Origin: an uncultured Sphingopyxis sp.
Lineage (GTDB): Bacteria > Pseudomonadota > Alphaproteobacteria > Sphingomonadales > Sphingomonadaceae
Direction: 5' to 3'
Assembly (NCBI RefSeq): GCF_900078365.1
Contig: NZ_LT598653.1
Coordinates: forward strand, 1,054,001-1,118,000
DNA: 64,000 nucleotides
The translations under genes were made by a program, and so were the position numbers. Positions 8,582 through 17,583 of the stretch are shown here, piece by piece; position 1 is the first letter of the stretch, and every line of letters starts with the position of its first letter. The notes under the pieces are model-generated. The model saw only the letters and a program-made list of their open reading frames with translations, did not search any database and was not told where the DNA came from.

Positions 8582-9576
8582 AGCCGCCGCTCCCGCATCA
8601 GGTGGAGGAGGAAGACCGGCACCCCGAGAAAGGCGGTGACGACGCCCAGCTTCAGCTCGTTCGTCGTCGGGATGATCCGCACGCCCAGGTCGGCGAGCGT
8701 CAGCAACGCCGCGCCGCCGATCGCCGACGGCAGCAGGATCGCCGACGGGCTGCGGTCGGTCAGCGGACGGATCAAGTGCGGCACGATCAGGCCGACGAAA
8801 CCGATCGCTCCCGACACCGCGACCGCGCCGCCGACCCCGATCGCGGTGCCGACCAGCAGGCGGAGCCGCGTGCGCCGCAAATCGGTGCCGAGCGCCTGCG
8901 CCGCATCCTCGCCGAGCGTCAGCGCGTCGAGCGCGCGTCCGTTCCACAGCAGCATCGCACCGCCGATCGCGATGCACGGCAGCGCGATCCACACATGATC
9001 GAACGACCTATTCTCGAGGCTGCCGAGCAGCCAAGTCATGATCTCCATCGCCGCGAAGGGATTGGGCGACAGATTGAGCGCGAGGCTAGTCCCCGCGACC
9101 GCGAGCGTGCCCACCGCGATCCCCGCGAGGATTAGTGTCAGCGGGCTTTCGGCCCGGCCCGCGAGAACGAAAAGCAGCGCAAGCGAGACGAGCGCGCCGC
9201 CGGTCGCGAGCAGCGGCAGCACGAGCGCATGGATTTCGGCGAGCCCGAAATAGATCGCCGCCACCCCGCCGAGCGCCGCGGCGTTCGACGTGCCGAGCAC
9301 CGAAGGCTCGGCGAGCGGATTGCGCAGATAGCCTTGCAGCGCCGCCCCCGCGAGCCCGAGCATCGCGCCCACCGCCAGCGCCAGCAAGGTGCGCGGCAGC
9401 CGCAGGTCGAAGAGGATGATCGACGCAACCTTGTCGCCATCGCCGCCCGCCGCGGCGATGAGACGCGCGACCGACAAATCGACCGCGCCGAACAGCAGCG
9501 ACGCGACCGCCGCAACCAGCGTCAACAGCGACAGCGCGCCGATCAGCGGCCAGCGCGGCAGGGCAAAACGGCTCAT
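8575..9576 (-). CDS. btuC: FecCD-family ABC permease for vitamin B12/corrinoids (BtuC-type)
   Basis: 333 residues with about nine or ten hydrophobic segments. The FecCD hallmarks are present: LRLPRTLLALAVGAMLGLAG and YLRNPLAEPSVLGTSNAAALG near the N-terminus, and GFVGLIVPHLIR near the C-terminus, the coupling region to the ATPase. It forms the inner-membrane channel dimer with BtuD and receives corrinoid from BtuF. Its ATG overlaps the btuF stop by four bases. Confidence 0.9.
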   Translation of the reverse strand: MSRFALPRWPLIGALSLLTLVAAVASLLFGAVDLSVARLIAAAGGDGDKVASIILFDLRLPRTLLALAVGAMLGLAGAALQGYLRNPLAEPSVLGTSNAAALGGVAAIYFGLAEIHALVLPLLATGGALVSLALLFVLAGRAESPLTLILAGIAVGTLAVAGTSLALNLSPNPFAAMEIMTWLLGSLENRSFDHVWIALPCIAIGGAMLLWNGRALDALTLGEDAAQALGTDLRRTRLRLLVGTAIGVGGAVAVSGAIGFVGLIVPHLIRPLTDRSPSAILLPSAIGGAALLTLADLGVRIIPTTNELKLGVVTAFLGVPVFLLHLMRERRLW

Positions 9577-10430
9577 GATCGGCCCCCGTCGTGCCGCGCG
9601 ATCTGCGCCGCCATGCTGCGCGCCGCCCGCGTGTAGGCGGGGCTGCCGCACACGGTCCACGCCTGCGCTATGCTGATGCGCGGAATATCCTTGATCGCCG
9701 GATGGTGCAGCATCTCGCTCCCCTGGTCGGTCACGACATCGGTCGCGCTCTCGACGATCAGGAAATCGGGCTCCGCCGCGACCATTTCTTCTAGGCTCAA
9801 TTGCGACAGCGGCGGCTTGCCGAGCTTGCCCGCCAGATTGACCAGACCGACGCGCGTCATCATTTCGTCGATTAGCGTTCCCGTCCCGGTCATATAGCCG
9901 CGCCGCTGATAATAGGCGGCGACGCGGCCCTTGCCCGGCTTGGGCAGCCCCGCCAGCTCGCGCTCCATCCGCGCGATCAGCGCGGTCCCGCGCTCGGGGT
10001 GGCCGAGTGCCGCGGCGGTCTCGCGGATCGACGTGTAAATTTCGCCAAGCGTGTTGGCGGTCGCCAAATCCAGCAGCGGATAATGTTGCTGCGGCAGCGC
10101 GCGGAGCGCCGCGCTGCGGCTCGCGGGCATGCCGACGATCAAGTCGGGTTCGATCGCCAAAATCTGCTCGGCCGAATTGCTCAGCAGCGGGATGCCGTGC
10201 GCCTTCGCCGCCTCGCCCGACATTTCGGCATCGGTGGCGTTCTTCGTCAGCCCGGCGATCTGCTTCCGGTCGGCCAGCGCGAGCACGAGCTGGTCGGCGC
10301 ACAGGTTGATCGATACGATGCGCTGCGGCACCGCCGGCGCCTTCACAGGCGGGGCGGGGGAGGTTGCCCACAGCAGCCCCGCGCTACCCGCGAGCAGCAC
10401 AGTCGCCGCCAAAAGGCCGCGCCGCCGCAT
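9573..10430 (-). CDS. btuF: Periplasmic cobalamin-binding protein (BtuF-type)
   Basis: 285 residues from the ATG at 10430, which shares a base with the cobO stop. A signal/anchor segment of about 27 residues (MRRRGLLAATVLLAGSAGLL) is followed by the class III binding-protein fold: PQRIVSINLCADQLVLALAD at the start of lobe 1, LAIEPDLIVG, and EEMVAAEPDFLIVES in lobe 2. It would deliver corrinoid to BtuCD. The gene's identity rests on the fold and its place between cobO and btuC; a siderophore or heme binder would look alike, but the upstream B12 riboswitch makes that unlikely. Confidence 0.87.
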   Translation of the reverse strand: MRRRGLLAATVLLAGSAGLLWATSPAPPVKAPAVPQRIVSINLCADQLVLALADRKQIAGLTKNATDAEMSGEAAKAHGIPLLSNSAEQILAIEPDLIVGMPASRSAALRALPQQHYPLLDLATANTLGEIYTSIRETAAALGHPERGTALIARMERELAGLPKPGKGRVAAYYQRRGYMTGTGTLIDEMMTRVGLVNLAGKLGKPPLSQLSLEEMVAAEPDFLIVESATDVVTDQGSEMLHHPAIKDIPRISIAQAWTVCGSPAYTRAARSMAAQIARHDGGRS

Positions 10431-11038
10431 CAGAACTCGATTCCCTTTTGCGCCTTCACATTCTGCTCGCGGAACGGATGCTTCACCTGCGCCATCTCGG
10501 TGACCAGATCGGCGGCGTCGATCAGCGGCTGCGGCGCGTTGCGCCCGGTGACGATCACATGCGTCATATGCGGCTTCGCGGCCAGCGCTTCCAGCACCTC
10601 GCCCACCGGCAGATAATCGTAGCGCAGCACGATATTGAGCTCGTCGGCGATCACCATCGCATAGGCGGGATCGGCGATCATCCGCTTCACCTCGTCCCAC
10701 GCCGCGCGCGCGACCGCGATGTCGCGCGTCCGGTCCTGCGTATCCCAGGTAAAGCCTTCGCCCATCGGCTTGAATTCGATCAGGTCGGGGAAGCGGTCGA
10801 ACACGGCTTTCTCGCCGGTCGTCATCGCGCCCTTCACGAACTGGATCACGCCGACCTTCATCCCGTGCCCGATCGCGCGCACCGCCATGCCGAGCGCCGC
10901 CGAAGTCTTGCCCTTGCCGGGACCGGTGTGGACGATGACGAGCCCCTTTTCGACCGTCTTCGCCGCGACCTTCTTCGCCTGCGCCGCCTGGATCTTCTTC
11001 ATCTTCGCCGTGTGCTCGGCGTCGCTCCGCGCCTTCAT
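10430..11038 (-). CDS. cobO: Cob(I)yrinic acid a,c-diamide adenosyltransferase (CobO/BtuR)
   Basis: 202 residues, the usual length. The P-loop HTGPGKGKTSAALG (G39-T45) is characteristic of the CobA/CobO/BtuR corrinoid adenosyltransferases, as are VQFVKG-type and DELN segments (VIQFVKGAMTTGE, MVIADELNIVLRYDYL) and the C-terminal HPFREQNVKAQKGIEF. It transfers the 5'-deoxyadenosyl group of ATP to reduced cobalt. Its ATG overlaps the btuB stop as TGATG and its stop overlaps btuF the same way. With no corrin ring genes in view, the operon reads as uptake plus adenosylation. Confidence 0.95.
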   Translation of the reverse strand: MKARSDAEHTAKMKKIQAAQAKKVAAKTVEKGLVIVHTGPGKGKTSAALGMAVRAIGHGMKVGVIQFVKGAMTTGEKAVFDRFPDLIEFKPMGEGFTWDTQDRTRDIAVARAAWDEVKRMIADPAYAMVIADELNIVLRYDYLPVGEVLEALAAKPHMTHVIVTGRNAPQPLIDAADLVTEMAQVKHPFREQNVKAQKGIEF

Positions 11039-12897
11039 CAGAAGCGCGCCCGAACGCCGCCATAGGCCGCGCGGCCATAGGTGCCGTAATTGAAGGCCGT
11101 CGCATAATCGGCGTCGAACAGATTGTCGACGCGGCCGGTAATCTCGAAATTCGGCCCCACCGGGAAGGACGCGCGGATCCCGGCGAGCGCATAGCCGTCG
11201 AGCGGTACGTTATTGGCAAAATCGTCGAAACTGTCGTCGACCATCGTCAGCGTCGCACCCGTCGACAGCCCGAACGACCAGTCATAATCGGCCGACAGGC
11301 TGACCGCATGTTCGGCGCGGCGGGGCAGGCGCTTGCCGTCGAACGCGGGTCGCCCCGACCGGTCGCGCGCGTCGATATAGCTGTACGACGCGGTGACGTT
11401 CAGCGCGTCGACGGGCTTCAGCCCCAGCGTCGCCTCGACCCCCTTGGCGCGAGTGCGGTCGATATTGCCATAGGTGAAGGTCGTATTGTCGTAATTGATC
11501 TGGTCGACCGTGTTGCGCAGGAACGCGGTCAGCGAGATCAGCGCGCGGCCGTCGGCGAGGCTCTGGTCGATGCCGATGTCATAGCTTTTCGACCGCTCGG
11601 GGCGCAGCGCGGTGTTGCCGCTGGACGCGTCGTAAAGCTGATAGAGCGACGGCGCCTTGAAACCCTCGCCATAGCTCAGCCGGAAATTGGTCGCGCCTGC
11701 ATTGGGCGAATAATTGGCGTTGGCGCCAAGCGTGGTCGCGCCGCCGAACTGGCTATGGTCGTCGTGGCGGACGCCGCCCGACAGCGACAGCCCGGCAAGC
11801 GGCTGGACGATCCCCAGCGCATAGACGCTGTCGATGTTCGCACGCTGGCTGTCGGTCGATCCAAAGCCGAAGAAATCATAATCGGGGCGCTCATGCTCGT
11901 AACCGAAGATCAGCTTCGCTTGGCTGGCCGGCGTCACGACGCCCTGATATTCGAACCGCAGATTGGTGCCCGAATAACCATAATCGGGCGCCGTCCCGCG
12001 CACGAAATAATAATCGCGCTCGTTCCGCATCCACGTCACCGCCGCGCGGTTGGTGAAATTGCCGTCGAACAGACCAAGGTTCAGCCCCGCATAGCCGACA
12101 TATTGGTCGAGCTTGGCGACGTCGGCGCTGTCGGCGGGGGCGCCGAAAAAGCTGTCATAATCGAGGTCGGCGTTGATATAATAACCGCGCAGGTCGAGGC
12201 TCAGCGCGTCGCCGAGCGCGACCTTCAGCCGCGCGTTGCCGGCGAAATTCTTGTATCCGTCCTTCTCGGTGCCGACCGCCGCCGACGAAATGCCGTCGGT
12301 GCGGAAATAAGCGCCGCCGATCCTGCCCGAAATCGCCCCGGTGGTGCCCGACACGTCGGCCTTGGCATTCAAACTATCGCTATAGCCATATTCGGCCGAG
12401 GCGTCGGCCGCGAAGCCGTCGGCGGGCGTCGCGGTCATCAGGCTGACGATGCCGCCGATCGCCTGGCTGCCGTGGACGACCGAGTTCGATCCGCGCAGCA
12501 CCTCGATCCGGTCGATATTGCCGGTCAGCAGATGGCCGAAATCATATCCGTCGCCGATGCCGCTCGGATCGTTGACCTTCACCCCGTCGATCAGAACCAA
12601 GGTTTGCGTCGTTTCGGCCCCGCGCAGCGATATGCTCGCTACCGATCCGGTGCTGCCCGACCGGCTGAAGCGCACGCCGGGCGTGGTCGCGAGCAAGTCG
12701 ACGACATCGGCCGATCGACGCCGCTCGATCGTCTCGGCGTCGAGGATCGTGATCGCTTGCCCGACCTCGTCGCGCGGCTGTTCGATCCCCGATGCTGTGA
12801 CGACGATGTCGTCGCCGCGCTCGCTGTCGGCGGTCTCTGCAAAAACCGGCGTTGCGGTAGCCAAGGCGATCAGGGAAATGCTTGCAAACTTCAACAT
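11038..12897 (-). CDS. btuB: TonB-dependent vitamin B12 outer-membrane receptor (BtuB)
   Basis: 619 residues from the ATG at 12897; the longer open frame reaches into the riboswitch leader and is rejected. A signal peptide ends after about residue 20 (PVFAETAD), followed by a TonB box-like DDIVVTASG, a plug domain (about residues 30-150, with VLIDGVKVNDPS and DRIEVLRGSNSVVHGSQAIGG) and a beta-barrel ending in the aromatic-terminated strand ...GVRARF. At about 600 residues it has the compact size of BtuB rather than that of larger siderophore receptors. First gene of the operon, directly under cobalamin riboswitch control. Confidence 0.93.
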   Translation of the reverse strand: MLKFASISLIALATATPVFAETADSERGDDIVVTASGIEQPRDEVGQAITILDAETIERRRSADVVDLLATTPGVRFSRSGSTGSVASISLRGAETTQTLVLIDGVKVNDPSGIGDGYDFGHLLTGNIDRIEVLRGSNSVVHGSQAIGGIVSLMTATPADGFAADASAEYGYSDSLNAKADVSGTTGAISGRIGGAYFRTDGISSAAVGTEKDGYKNFAGNARLKVALGDALSLDLRGYYINADLDYDSFFGAPADSADVAKLDQYVGYAGLNLGLFDGNFTNRAAVTWMRNERDYYFVRGTAPDYGYSGTNLRFEYQGVVTPASQAKLIFGYEHERPDYDFFGFGSTDSQRANIDSVYALGIVQPLAGLSLSGGVRHDDHSQFGGATTLGANANYSPNAGATNFRLSYGEGFKAPSLYQLYDASSGNTALRPERSKSYDIGIDQSLADGRALISLTAFLRNTVDQINYDNTTFTYGNIDRTRAKGVEATLGLKPVDALNVTASYSYIDARDRSGRPAFDGKRLPRRAEHAVSLSADYDWSFGLSTGATLTMVDDSFDDFANNVPLDGYALAGIRASFPVGPNFEITGRVDNLFDADYATAFNYGTYGRAAYGGVRARF

Positions 12898-13084
12898 GGG
12901 AAGGCCCCCGTACGCCGGCAACGAAGGCGGAGCCTGCCGATGCGCGGGCGCGACCGGCCGATGCCGGCGTCGCAAGTGGCGTCATGGCCTGCGACTTCGG
13001 CACCGAGGCGGCTCCAGCCGCCTGGTCGTCGCTCGACGGAAACCTCCGTGCCGCGGCCTTTCCCTGGGCCATGGCATTGAGCGA

Positions 13085-13276
13085 CCCACGCCGGCAGGTC
13101 TCCTGGCTCGCGGGTCAGGGCTTGATGCACGCCTTCCCAGGGTGGCCCCAGTGGCTGTCCGGACGCGAATCCGGACGGTGCATCGCGCTCGCCGCTTACA
13201 GTTGCAGGGACAGCCTCGGTTTCGGTGCGCCGTCCGGCGCGCCTACCGCGTTCCCTATTAAGCCCTCTCGGGCACC
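13085..13276 (-). promoter_or_regulatory. Cobalamin riboswitch upstream of btuB
   Basis: Read on the minus strand the leader shows the conserved B12 riboswitch landmarks in order: GGTGCCC...GGGCTTAATAGGGAA near 13276-13251, CTGCAACTGTAAGCGG near 13209-13194, the B12 box AGCCACTG near 13150, then CTGGGAAGGCG and the closing GACCCGCGAGCCAGGAGACCTGCC around 13116-13093. Binding of adenosylcobalamin normally folds the RNA to hide the ribosome site or terminate transcription, so the operon is on when B12 is scarce. About 190 bp separate the aptamer from the btuB start and would hold the expression platform; I did not resolve its structure. Confidence 0.95.
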
Positions 13277-13360
13277 GGCGCGATCATGCGCGGGGCAAGC
13301 CCCGCACGCGCCGCCCATAGCGGAATGGCGGTTTTTGGCAATCGGCTTTTGCAAACGCCA

Positions 13361-13498
13361 ATCCTCCCTGTCGCGTAGCGATGGGGAGGGGGGACCGTTC
13401 GCGAAGCGAATGGTGGAGGGGCGGCCACGGTTGCGGCAACGCCCCTCCGTCAGCCCTTCGGGCTGCCACCTCCCCATGGCTTCGCCACAGGGAGGAAC
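13361..13498. repeat. Long extragenic repeat element, copy 1 (about 138 bp)
   Basis: Begins ATCCTCCCTGTCGCGTAGCG and ends with the mirrored CCACAGGGAGGAA, so the ends are inverted repeats; nested inside are GTTCGCGAAGCGAA and CAGCCCTTCGGGCTG hairpins and a GGAGGGGC...GCCCCTCC pair. The same mosaic, with the order of outer hairpins swapped, is at 50404-50538. It lies between the thiolase operon end and the riboswitch leader. No protein can be read from it. Confidence 0.85.
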
Positions 13499-13503
13499 TG
13501 GTC

Positions 13504-14658
13504 TTAAATCACTCGCTCGACCACCATCGCCGCGCCAACCCCCATCGCGCCGGTCAGCACGACTAGCCCATAGCGCCCGCCACACACATCGAGCGCGTCG
13601 AGCAGGGTCGAGGTCAGGATCGCCCCGCTCGCGCCCATCGGGTGGCCCTTGGCAAGATGCCCGCCCGACACATTGACCCGCGCCGGATCGGCATCGCGGT
13701 CGCGGTAGAATTTGGCGATGGTGACCGCGAAGGCCTCCATGAACTCGATCCGGTCCATGTCGCCGAGCGTCAGCCCGGCGCGCGCCAGCACCTTGTCCAT
13801 CGCGGCGAACCCCGCGGTCAGCGACGCCGCCGGATCGCCGCCGCTTTCGGCAAAGGCGACGACGCGCGCGCGCGGCGCGATGCCGAGCCCGTGGCCTCCG
13901 ACGAGCGCCAGCCCCGCGCCGTCGCAGATCGGCGGTGCGTGCGCGATGCTGTGCAGCGGTTCGAAGGTCGCGCCTTCGAGCGCGCCGGCATATTGCACCT
14001 GCAATTCACCGAAAGCCGCCGGCGCGGCGGCGAGCGATTCCGCGCTCGTCTGCGGCCGGATACATTCCTCGCCGTCGAGCGATCCGGTCGCGATGCGCGA
14101 TTTCTGAAGCGCCGCGTCGCTTTCGGCCGCGCCCGCCTTCTGCTGCGAGGCGAGGGCGACGGCGTCGAGTTCGGGGCGCGTGATCCCCTCGGCGTGCGCG
14201 AGCCGGTCCGCCGCCAGCACCGGCGGCACGAAGCGCGCGCGTGGCGGCAATTCGTCGTTGGTGTAATATCCGGCGCGATCGCCGAGGAAGGGCGCGCTGC
14301 TCATCGACTCGACCCCGCCCGCTAGCGCCACCGCGATCTCGCCGCTCGCGACCTTCGCCACCGCCTGGCCGATCGCCGACAGCCCCGAGGCGCAATAATT
14401 GTTAAGGCTGTGCGCCGCAGTCGTATCGGGGAGCCCGGCGTGGAGCTTCGACACCAGCGCGATATGCCCGCCCTGCGCGCCGCTCTGCGTCACGCAGCCG
14501 AGGATCAGTGCATCGGGCACGATCTCGCCGCATCGCGCCGCGAGCGCCGCGGCCTGCTGGCGCACCAATTCCTGCGGGCTGAGGCGCGCGAGCCCCCCGT
14601 CCTCGCGCGCCTTGCCGCGTGGCGTCCGGACCGCGTCGTAGAGATAGACGTCGGTCAA
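13504..14658 (-). CDS. Thiolase (acetyl-CoA C-acyltransferase) with an altered second active-site position
   Basis: 384 residues from a TTG at 14658, one base after the stop of the preceding thiolase; no ATG or GTG lies in frame close upstream. The nucleophile C89 is in the N-terminal motif NNYCASGLSAIG, and the catalytic histidine H339 is in KGHPMGASG. The usual C-terminal motif CxGGG(x)G, whose cysteine acts as acid/base, reads VLTGAMGVGAAMVVER, with T369 where cysteine is expected. Classical thiolases cleave 3-ketoacyl-CoA with CoA. The substitution may mean reduced or altered activity. It is the last gene of a five-gene operon with an SCP-type thiolase, an acyl-CoA ligase, a cleavage oxygenase and a flavoprotein. 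Confidence 0.85.
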   Translation of the reverse strand: MTDVYLYDAVRTPRGKAREDGGLARLSPQELVRQQAAALAARCGEIVPDALILGCVTQSGAQGGHIALVSKLHAGLPDTTAAHSLNNYCASGLSAIGQAVAKVASGEIAVALAGGVESMSSAPFLGDRAGYYTNDELPPRARFVPPVLAADRLAHAEGITRPELDAVALASQQKAGAAESDAALQKSRIATGSLDGEECIRPQTSAESLAAAPAAFGELQVQYAGALEGATFEPLHSIAHAPPICDGAGLALVGGHGLGIAPRARVVAFAESGGDPAASLTAGFAAMDKVLARAGLTLGDMDRIEFMEAFAVTIAKFYRDRDADPARVNVSGGHLAKGHPMGASGAILTSTLLDALDVCGGRYGLVVLTGAMGVGAAMVVERVI

Positions 14659-14659
14659 A

Positions 14660-15889
14660 TCAGGTGCCGACGACGAAGCTGACCGCCGTCGTAGCACTGC
14701 CGCCGACGTTGAAGGTCGCGAAGTTGCGCGCGCCCTCGACCTGATAGTCGCCCGCGTTTCCGGTGACTTGCCGCCAGCTGTCGAGCAGCATCCGCACCCC
14801 GGTGGCACCGACCGGATGCCCGAGGCCGATCAGCCCGCCCGACGGATTGACCGGAAACTTCCCGCCCAGCGCAATCGTCCCGTCCTCGACCGCGCGCCAG
14901 CTTTCGCCCGGCTTGGTGATCCCGAAATGGTCGATCGCCATATATTCGGTGATCGAAAAACAATCATGCACCTCGACCCCGTCGCACGCATAGATGTCGG
15001 GCATCTCGGCGCGCCGCAGCGCGTCCATCATCGCCTTGCGGACGCTCGGGAAGACATAGTCGCCGCCGCGGCTGTCCGCGACCTTGGTCGAATAGAGGAG
15101 GGGAGCGGTGGCGTGGCCCCAGCCTTTGATGCGCGGGATGCTGTCGACCGAAATCTCGCGGCGTTTCGCATAGGCTTCGGCAACCTCGCGCGAGGCGAGG
15201 AAGATCGCGGCGGCGCCATCTGTGACCTGGCCGCAATCGGATTTGCGCAGACTGCCCTCTATCGGTGGATTGACCTCGTCATTCTCGCCGAGATGCTCGT
15301 CGGTGATCGCCCAGCTGCGCGTCTGCGAATACGGGTTTTTCTTGGCATTCGCGAAATTATTCGCCGAAATCCCGCGCAGATGCGCGCGGTCGAGCCCGAA
15401 GCGCTCCTCATATTCCTCGGCGACCCGCGCGAACATATAGGGCCAGAGGTAACGCGCCTCCTGCGCCTCGCGCCCTGCCCACGCCGCGGCGCCGAGATAT
15501 TCGGCGGCACGCTGGCCGGGGACGTTGCGCATCAGCTCGATGCCGAGCACGAGCGCGAGACCATAGCGTTCGGCCTCGATCTCGGCGGCGGCGGCGAGGA
15601 TCGCGATGCTGCCCGATGCGCAGGCCGCCTCGTGGCGTGACGCCGGAATGCCTGCGAGGTCGGGGTGAACATGGCCGAAAAAGCCGCCGAGCTGGCCTTG
15701 TCCCGCGAACAGCTCGCCGACGAAATTGCCGACATGCGCCGTCTCGACTTCCTTGGGTTCGATACCCGTTGCGACGAAAGCCGCTTCGGCGACATCGCGG
15801 AATAGCTCGAACAGCCCGCCGCCCTCGCGGTCCAGGTTGCGCGAAAAGTCGGTCTGCGCGCCGCCGAGAATGAAGACGTCTTTCGCCAT
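14660..15889 (-). CDS. SCP-x-type thiolase / acetyl-CoA acetyltransferase-like protein
   Basis: 409 residues from the ATG at 15889; its neighbour upstream ends at 15891. The nucleophilic cysteine is in EAACASGSIAILAAA, the C-terminal histidine in GGLIGLGHPVGATG, and VEVHDCFSITEYMA matches the HDCF motif of the SCP2/SCP-x thiolase subfamily rather than FadA. Members of this subfamily often act on branched or bulky acyl-CoAs such as sterol side chains. Neighbours suggest a small catabolic pathway in which this enzyme and the adjoining thiolase act on CoA esters made by the ligase. Substrate unknown. Confidence 0.85.
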   Translation of the reverse strand: MAKDVFILGGAQTDFSRNLDREGGGLFELFRDVAEAAFVATGIEPKEVETAHVGNFVGELFAGQGQLGGFFGHVHPDLAGIPASRHEAACASGSIAILAAAAEIEAERYGLALVLGIELMRNVPGQRAAEYLGAAAWAGREAQEARYLWPYMFARVAEEYEERFGLDRAHLRGISANNFANAKKNPYSQTRSWAITDEHLGENDEVNPPIEGSLRKSDCGQVTDGAAAIFLASREVAEAYAKRREISVDSIPRIKGWGHATAPLLYSTKVADSRGGDYVFPSVRKAMMDALRRAEMPDIYACDGVEVHDCFSITEYMAIDHFGITKPGESWRAVEDGTIALGGKFPVNPSGGLIGLGHPVGATGVRMLLDSWRQVTGNAGDYQVEGARNFATFNVGGSATTAVSFVVGT

Positions 15890-15890
15890 A

Positions 15891-17582
15891 TCAGGCTTCC
15901 TTTTGCAAAGTCGCGAGTGCCATTTCGCGCACTTCACTGCGCATCACCTTGTTCGTGACGTTGCGCGGCAGCGCGTCGAAGCGGAACAGGCGTTCGGGCA
16001 GTTTGAACACGGCGAGATCCTTGTCGCGGAGATAGTCGGCGACGTCGCTCAGCCCGACATCGTCCGGCCCACGCGGCACATAGGCTAGGCCGATGCGCTC
16101 GCCCATTCGCTCGCACGGTAGCGAAAAGACGCATGCCTCCGCCAGCAGCGGATGGCCGCCCAGCAACTGGTCGATCTCCTCGGGCGAGATATTGACCCCG
16201 CCGCGGATGATCAGGTCTTTGCAGCGTCCGACGAAGCGGTAGAAGTCGCCGCCCTCTGCGATCTCGAACAGGTCGCCGGTGCGGAACCAGCCATCGTCGG
16301 TGAAGGCCTCGGCAGTCCGTTCGGGGGCGTTGTGATAGCCCTCGAACAGCGTCGGACCACGGATTTGCAACTCACCCGATACACCGTCTTCCTCGATCGG
16401 ATCACCGCCGCCGGGGGGAACGAGCCGGCTTTCGATGTTGGGCGCGGCGCCTTCGCCATAGGGGCGTTGGTACGTGCCACGGCGCGGGAACAGGCTCGCG
16501 CGCTTGTCGGGGTCGGGCATGTCGCCTTCGCCGGTGATGAAGCTCATCCCCTCGTTCGATCCGAAAACGTTGACGATGATGATGCCGAGCTTTTCCTGAA
16601 AACCGCGCACCATCGCGGGCGCGAGCGGCGCCGAGCCCGAGGCGATGACGCGCAGACTGGAGAGGTCGACAGAGGCGAGCGAAGCCTCATTCTGCAGCAG
16701 CATGTTGAGCACCGCGGGCGGCGCGATCGTCAGGCTCGGCCGCTCGGTCGCGATCTGCTTCAAATAGACGCCGGGGTCGAAGGGGTGGTGCAGCACCATC
16801 GTGCCCGCGCTGGTCAGCCAGCACATGGTGATGCCGCCGATGCTCGCCATGTTGATCAGCGGGAAAGGGTTGAGGAGGACGTCGCCCGGCCCGACCTTCA
16901 TCGCCTCATACCCCGCGCCCGCGACCGCGATCCAGTGGTTGTGGCTGCGCGGCACGCCCTTGGGGACGCCGGTGGTGCCCGAGGTCCAGCAGATGGTGAA
17001 GATATCGTCGGCATCGACCGGGTTCGCCGCGACATGCGCGGCGAGGACTTCGGCGTCGCCCCCAGCGGTCGAGAGGTCGAGCGCGCCCGCAGGGACGCCG
17101 GGCCCGAAGGTCATCAGCGCGATGCCGTCCAGCAGCGGCGCCGCAACGCCGACATGCTCGCAGCCCTTCACCTGCGTCGCGCAGACGAAGGCCTTGGGCT
17201 CGACGATGGCGAGCATGTCTTTCAGCTCATGGCTGCGATATTGCACCGCCGCCGGGCTGACGATCGCGCCGATCTTCGCGGCGGCGAAATAGAGCGCGAC
17301 GAATTCGCTGATGTTCGGAAGCTGGACGAACAGCACATCGTCCTTGCCGATCCCGGCGACGACCAGCGCGCTCGCGAGCCGGTCGATCTCCGCCGCCAGC
17401 TCCGCATAAGTCAGCCGCCGCGGTTCGCCGAAAGCGAACTCGCCGCGATTGGGCGCGTCGACCAGCGCCAGCCACTCGGGATGCGCCGCCGCATTGGCCG
17501 CGAACAGGTCGGCGAAGCTCTGGTCGCCCCACCAGCCGCTCTCGCGATATTGTCGCCGTTTTTCCTCTCCCGCGGCGATCAT
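15891..17582 (-). CDS. Acyl-CoA ligase of the AMP-binding (ANL) superfamily
   Basis: 563 residues from the ATG at 17582. The AMP-binding P-loop is TICWTSGTTGVPKG, the A5-type motif NVFGSNEG, the A7 motif WFRTGDLFE, and the A8 hinge GRCKDLIIRGGVNISPEEID; the C-terminal lysine motif reads LPRNVTNKVMRSEVR. These enzymes adenylate a carboxylic acid and then make the CoA thioester. The closest general types are cyclohexanecarboxylate and medium-chain or aromatic acyl-CoA ligases, but the substrate pocket cannot be read here. It lies between the oxygenase and thiolase genes with gaps of one base, so it very likely activates the acid product of the pathway. Confidence 0.88.
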   Translation of the reverse strand: MIAAGEEKRRQYRESGWWGDQSFADLFAANAAAHPEWLALVDAPNRGEFAFGEPRRLTYAELAAEIDRLASALVVAGIGKDDVLFVQLPNISEFVALYFAAAKIGAIVSPAAVQYRSHELKDMLAIVEPKAFVCATQVKGCEHVGVAAPLLDGIALMTFGPGVPAGALDLSTAGGDAEVLAAHVAANPVDADDIFTICWTSGTTGVPKGVPRSHNHWIAVAGAGYEAMKVGPGDVLLNPFPLINMASIGGITMCWLTSAGTMVLHHPFDPGVYLKQIATERPSLTIAPPAVLNMLLQNEASLASVDLSSLRVIASGSAPLAPAMVRGFQEKLGIIIVNVFGSNEGMSFITGEGDMPDPDKRASLFPRRGTYQRPYGEGAAPNIESRLVPPGGGDPIEEDGVSGELQIRGPTLFEGYHNAPERTAEAFTDDGWFRTGDLFEIAEGGDFYRFVGRCKDLIIRGGVNISPEEIDQLLGGHPLLAEACVFSLPCERMGERIGLAYVPRGPDDVGLSDVADYLRDKDLAVFKLPERLFRFDALPRNVTNKVMRSEVREMALATLQKEA

Positions 17583-17583
17583 C

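Noticed and set aside
12898..12975. Longer N-terminus for BtuB from an upstream start
   Set aside because: The 26 added residues are basic and precede the true signal peptide; the ATG at 12897 gives a normal export signal.
13361..13498. Possible insertion-sequence remnant or CRISPR repeat
   Set aside because: No transposase, no target duplication seen, and no regular repeat-spacer pattern; it matches an extragenic repeat with one other copy.
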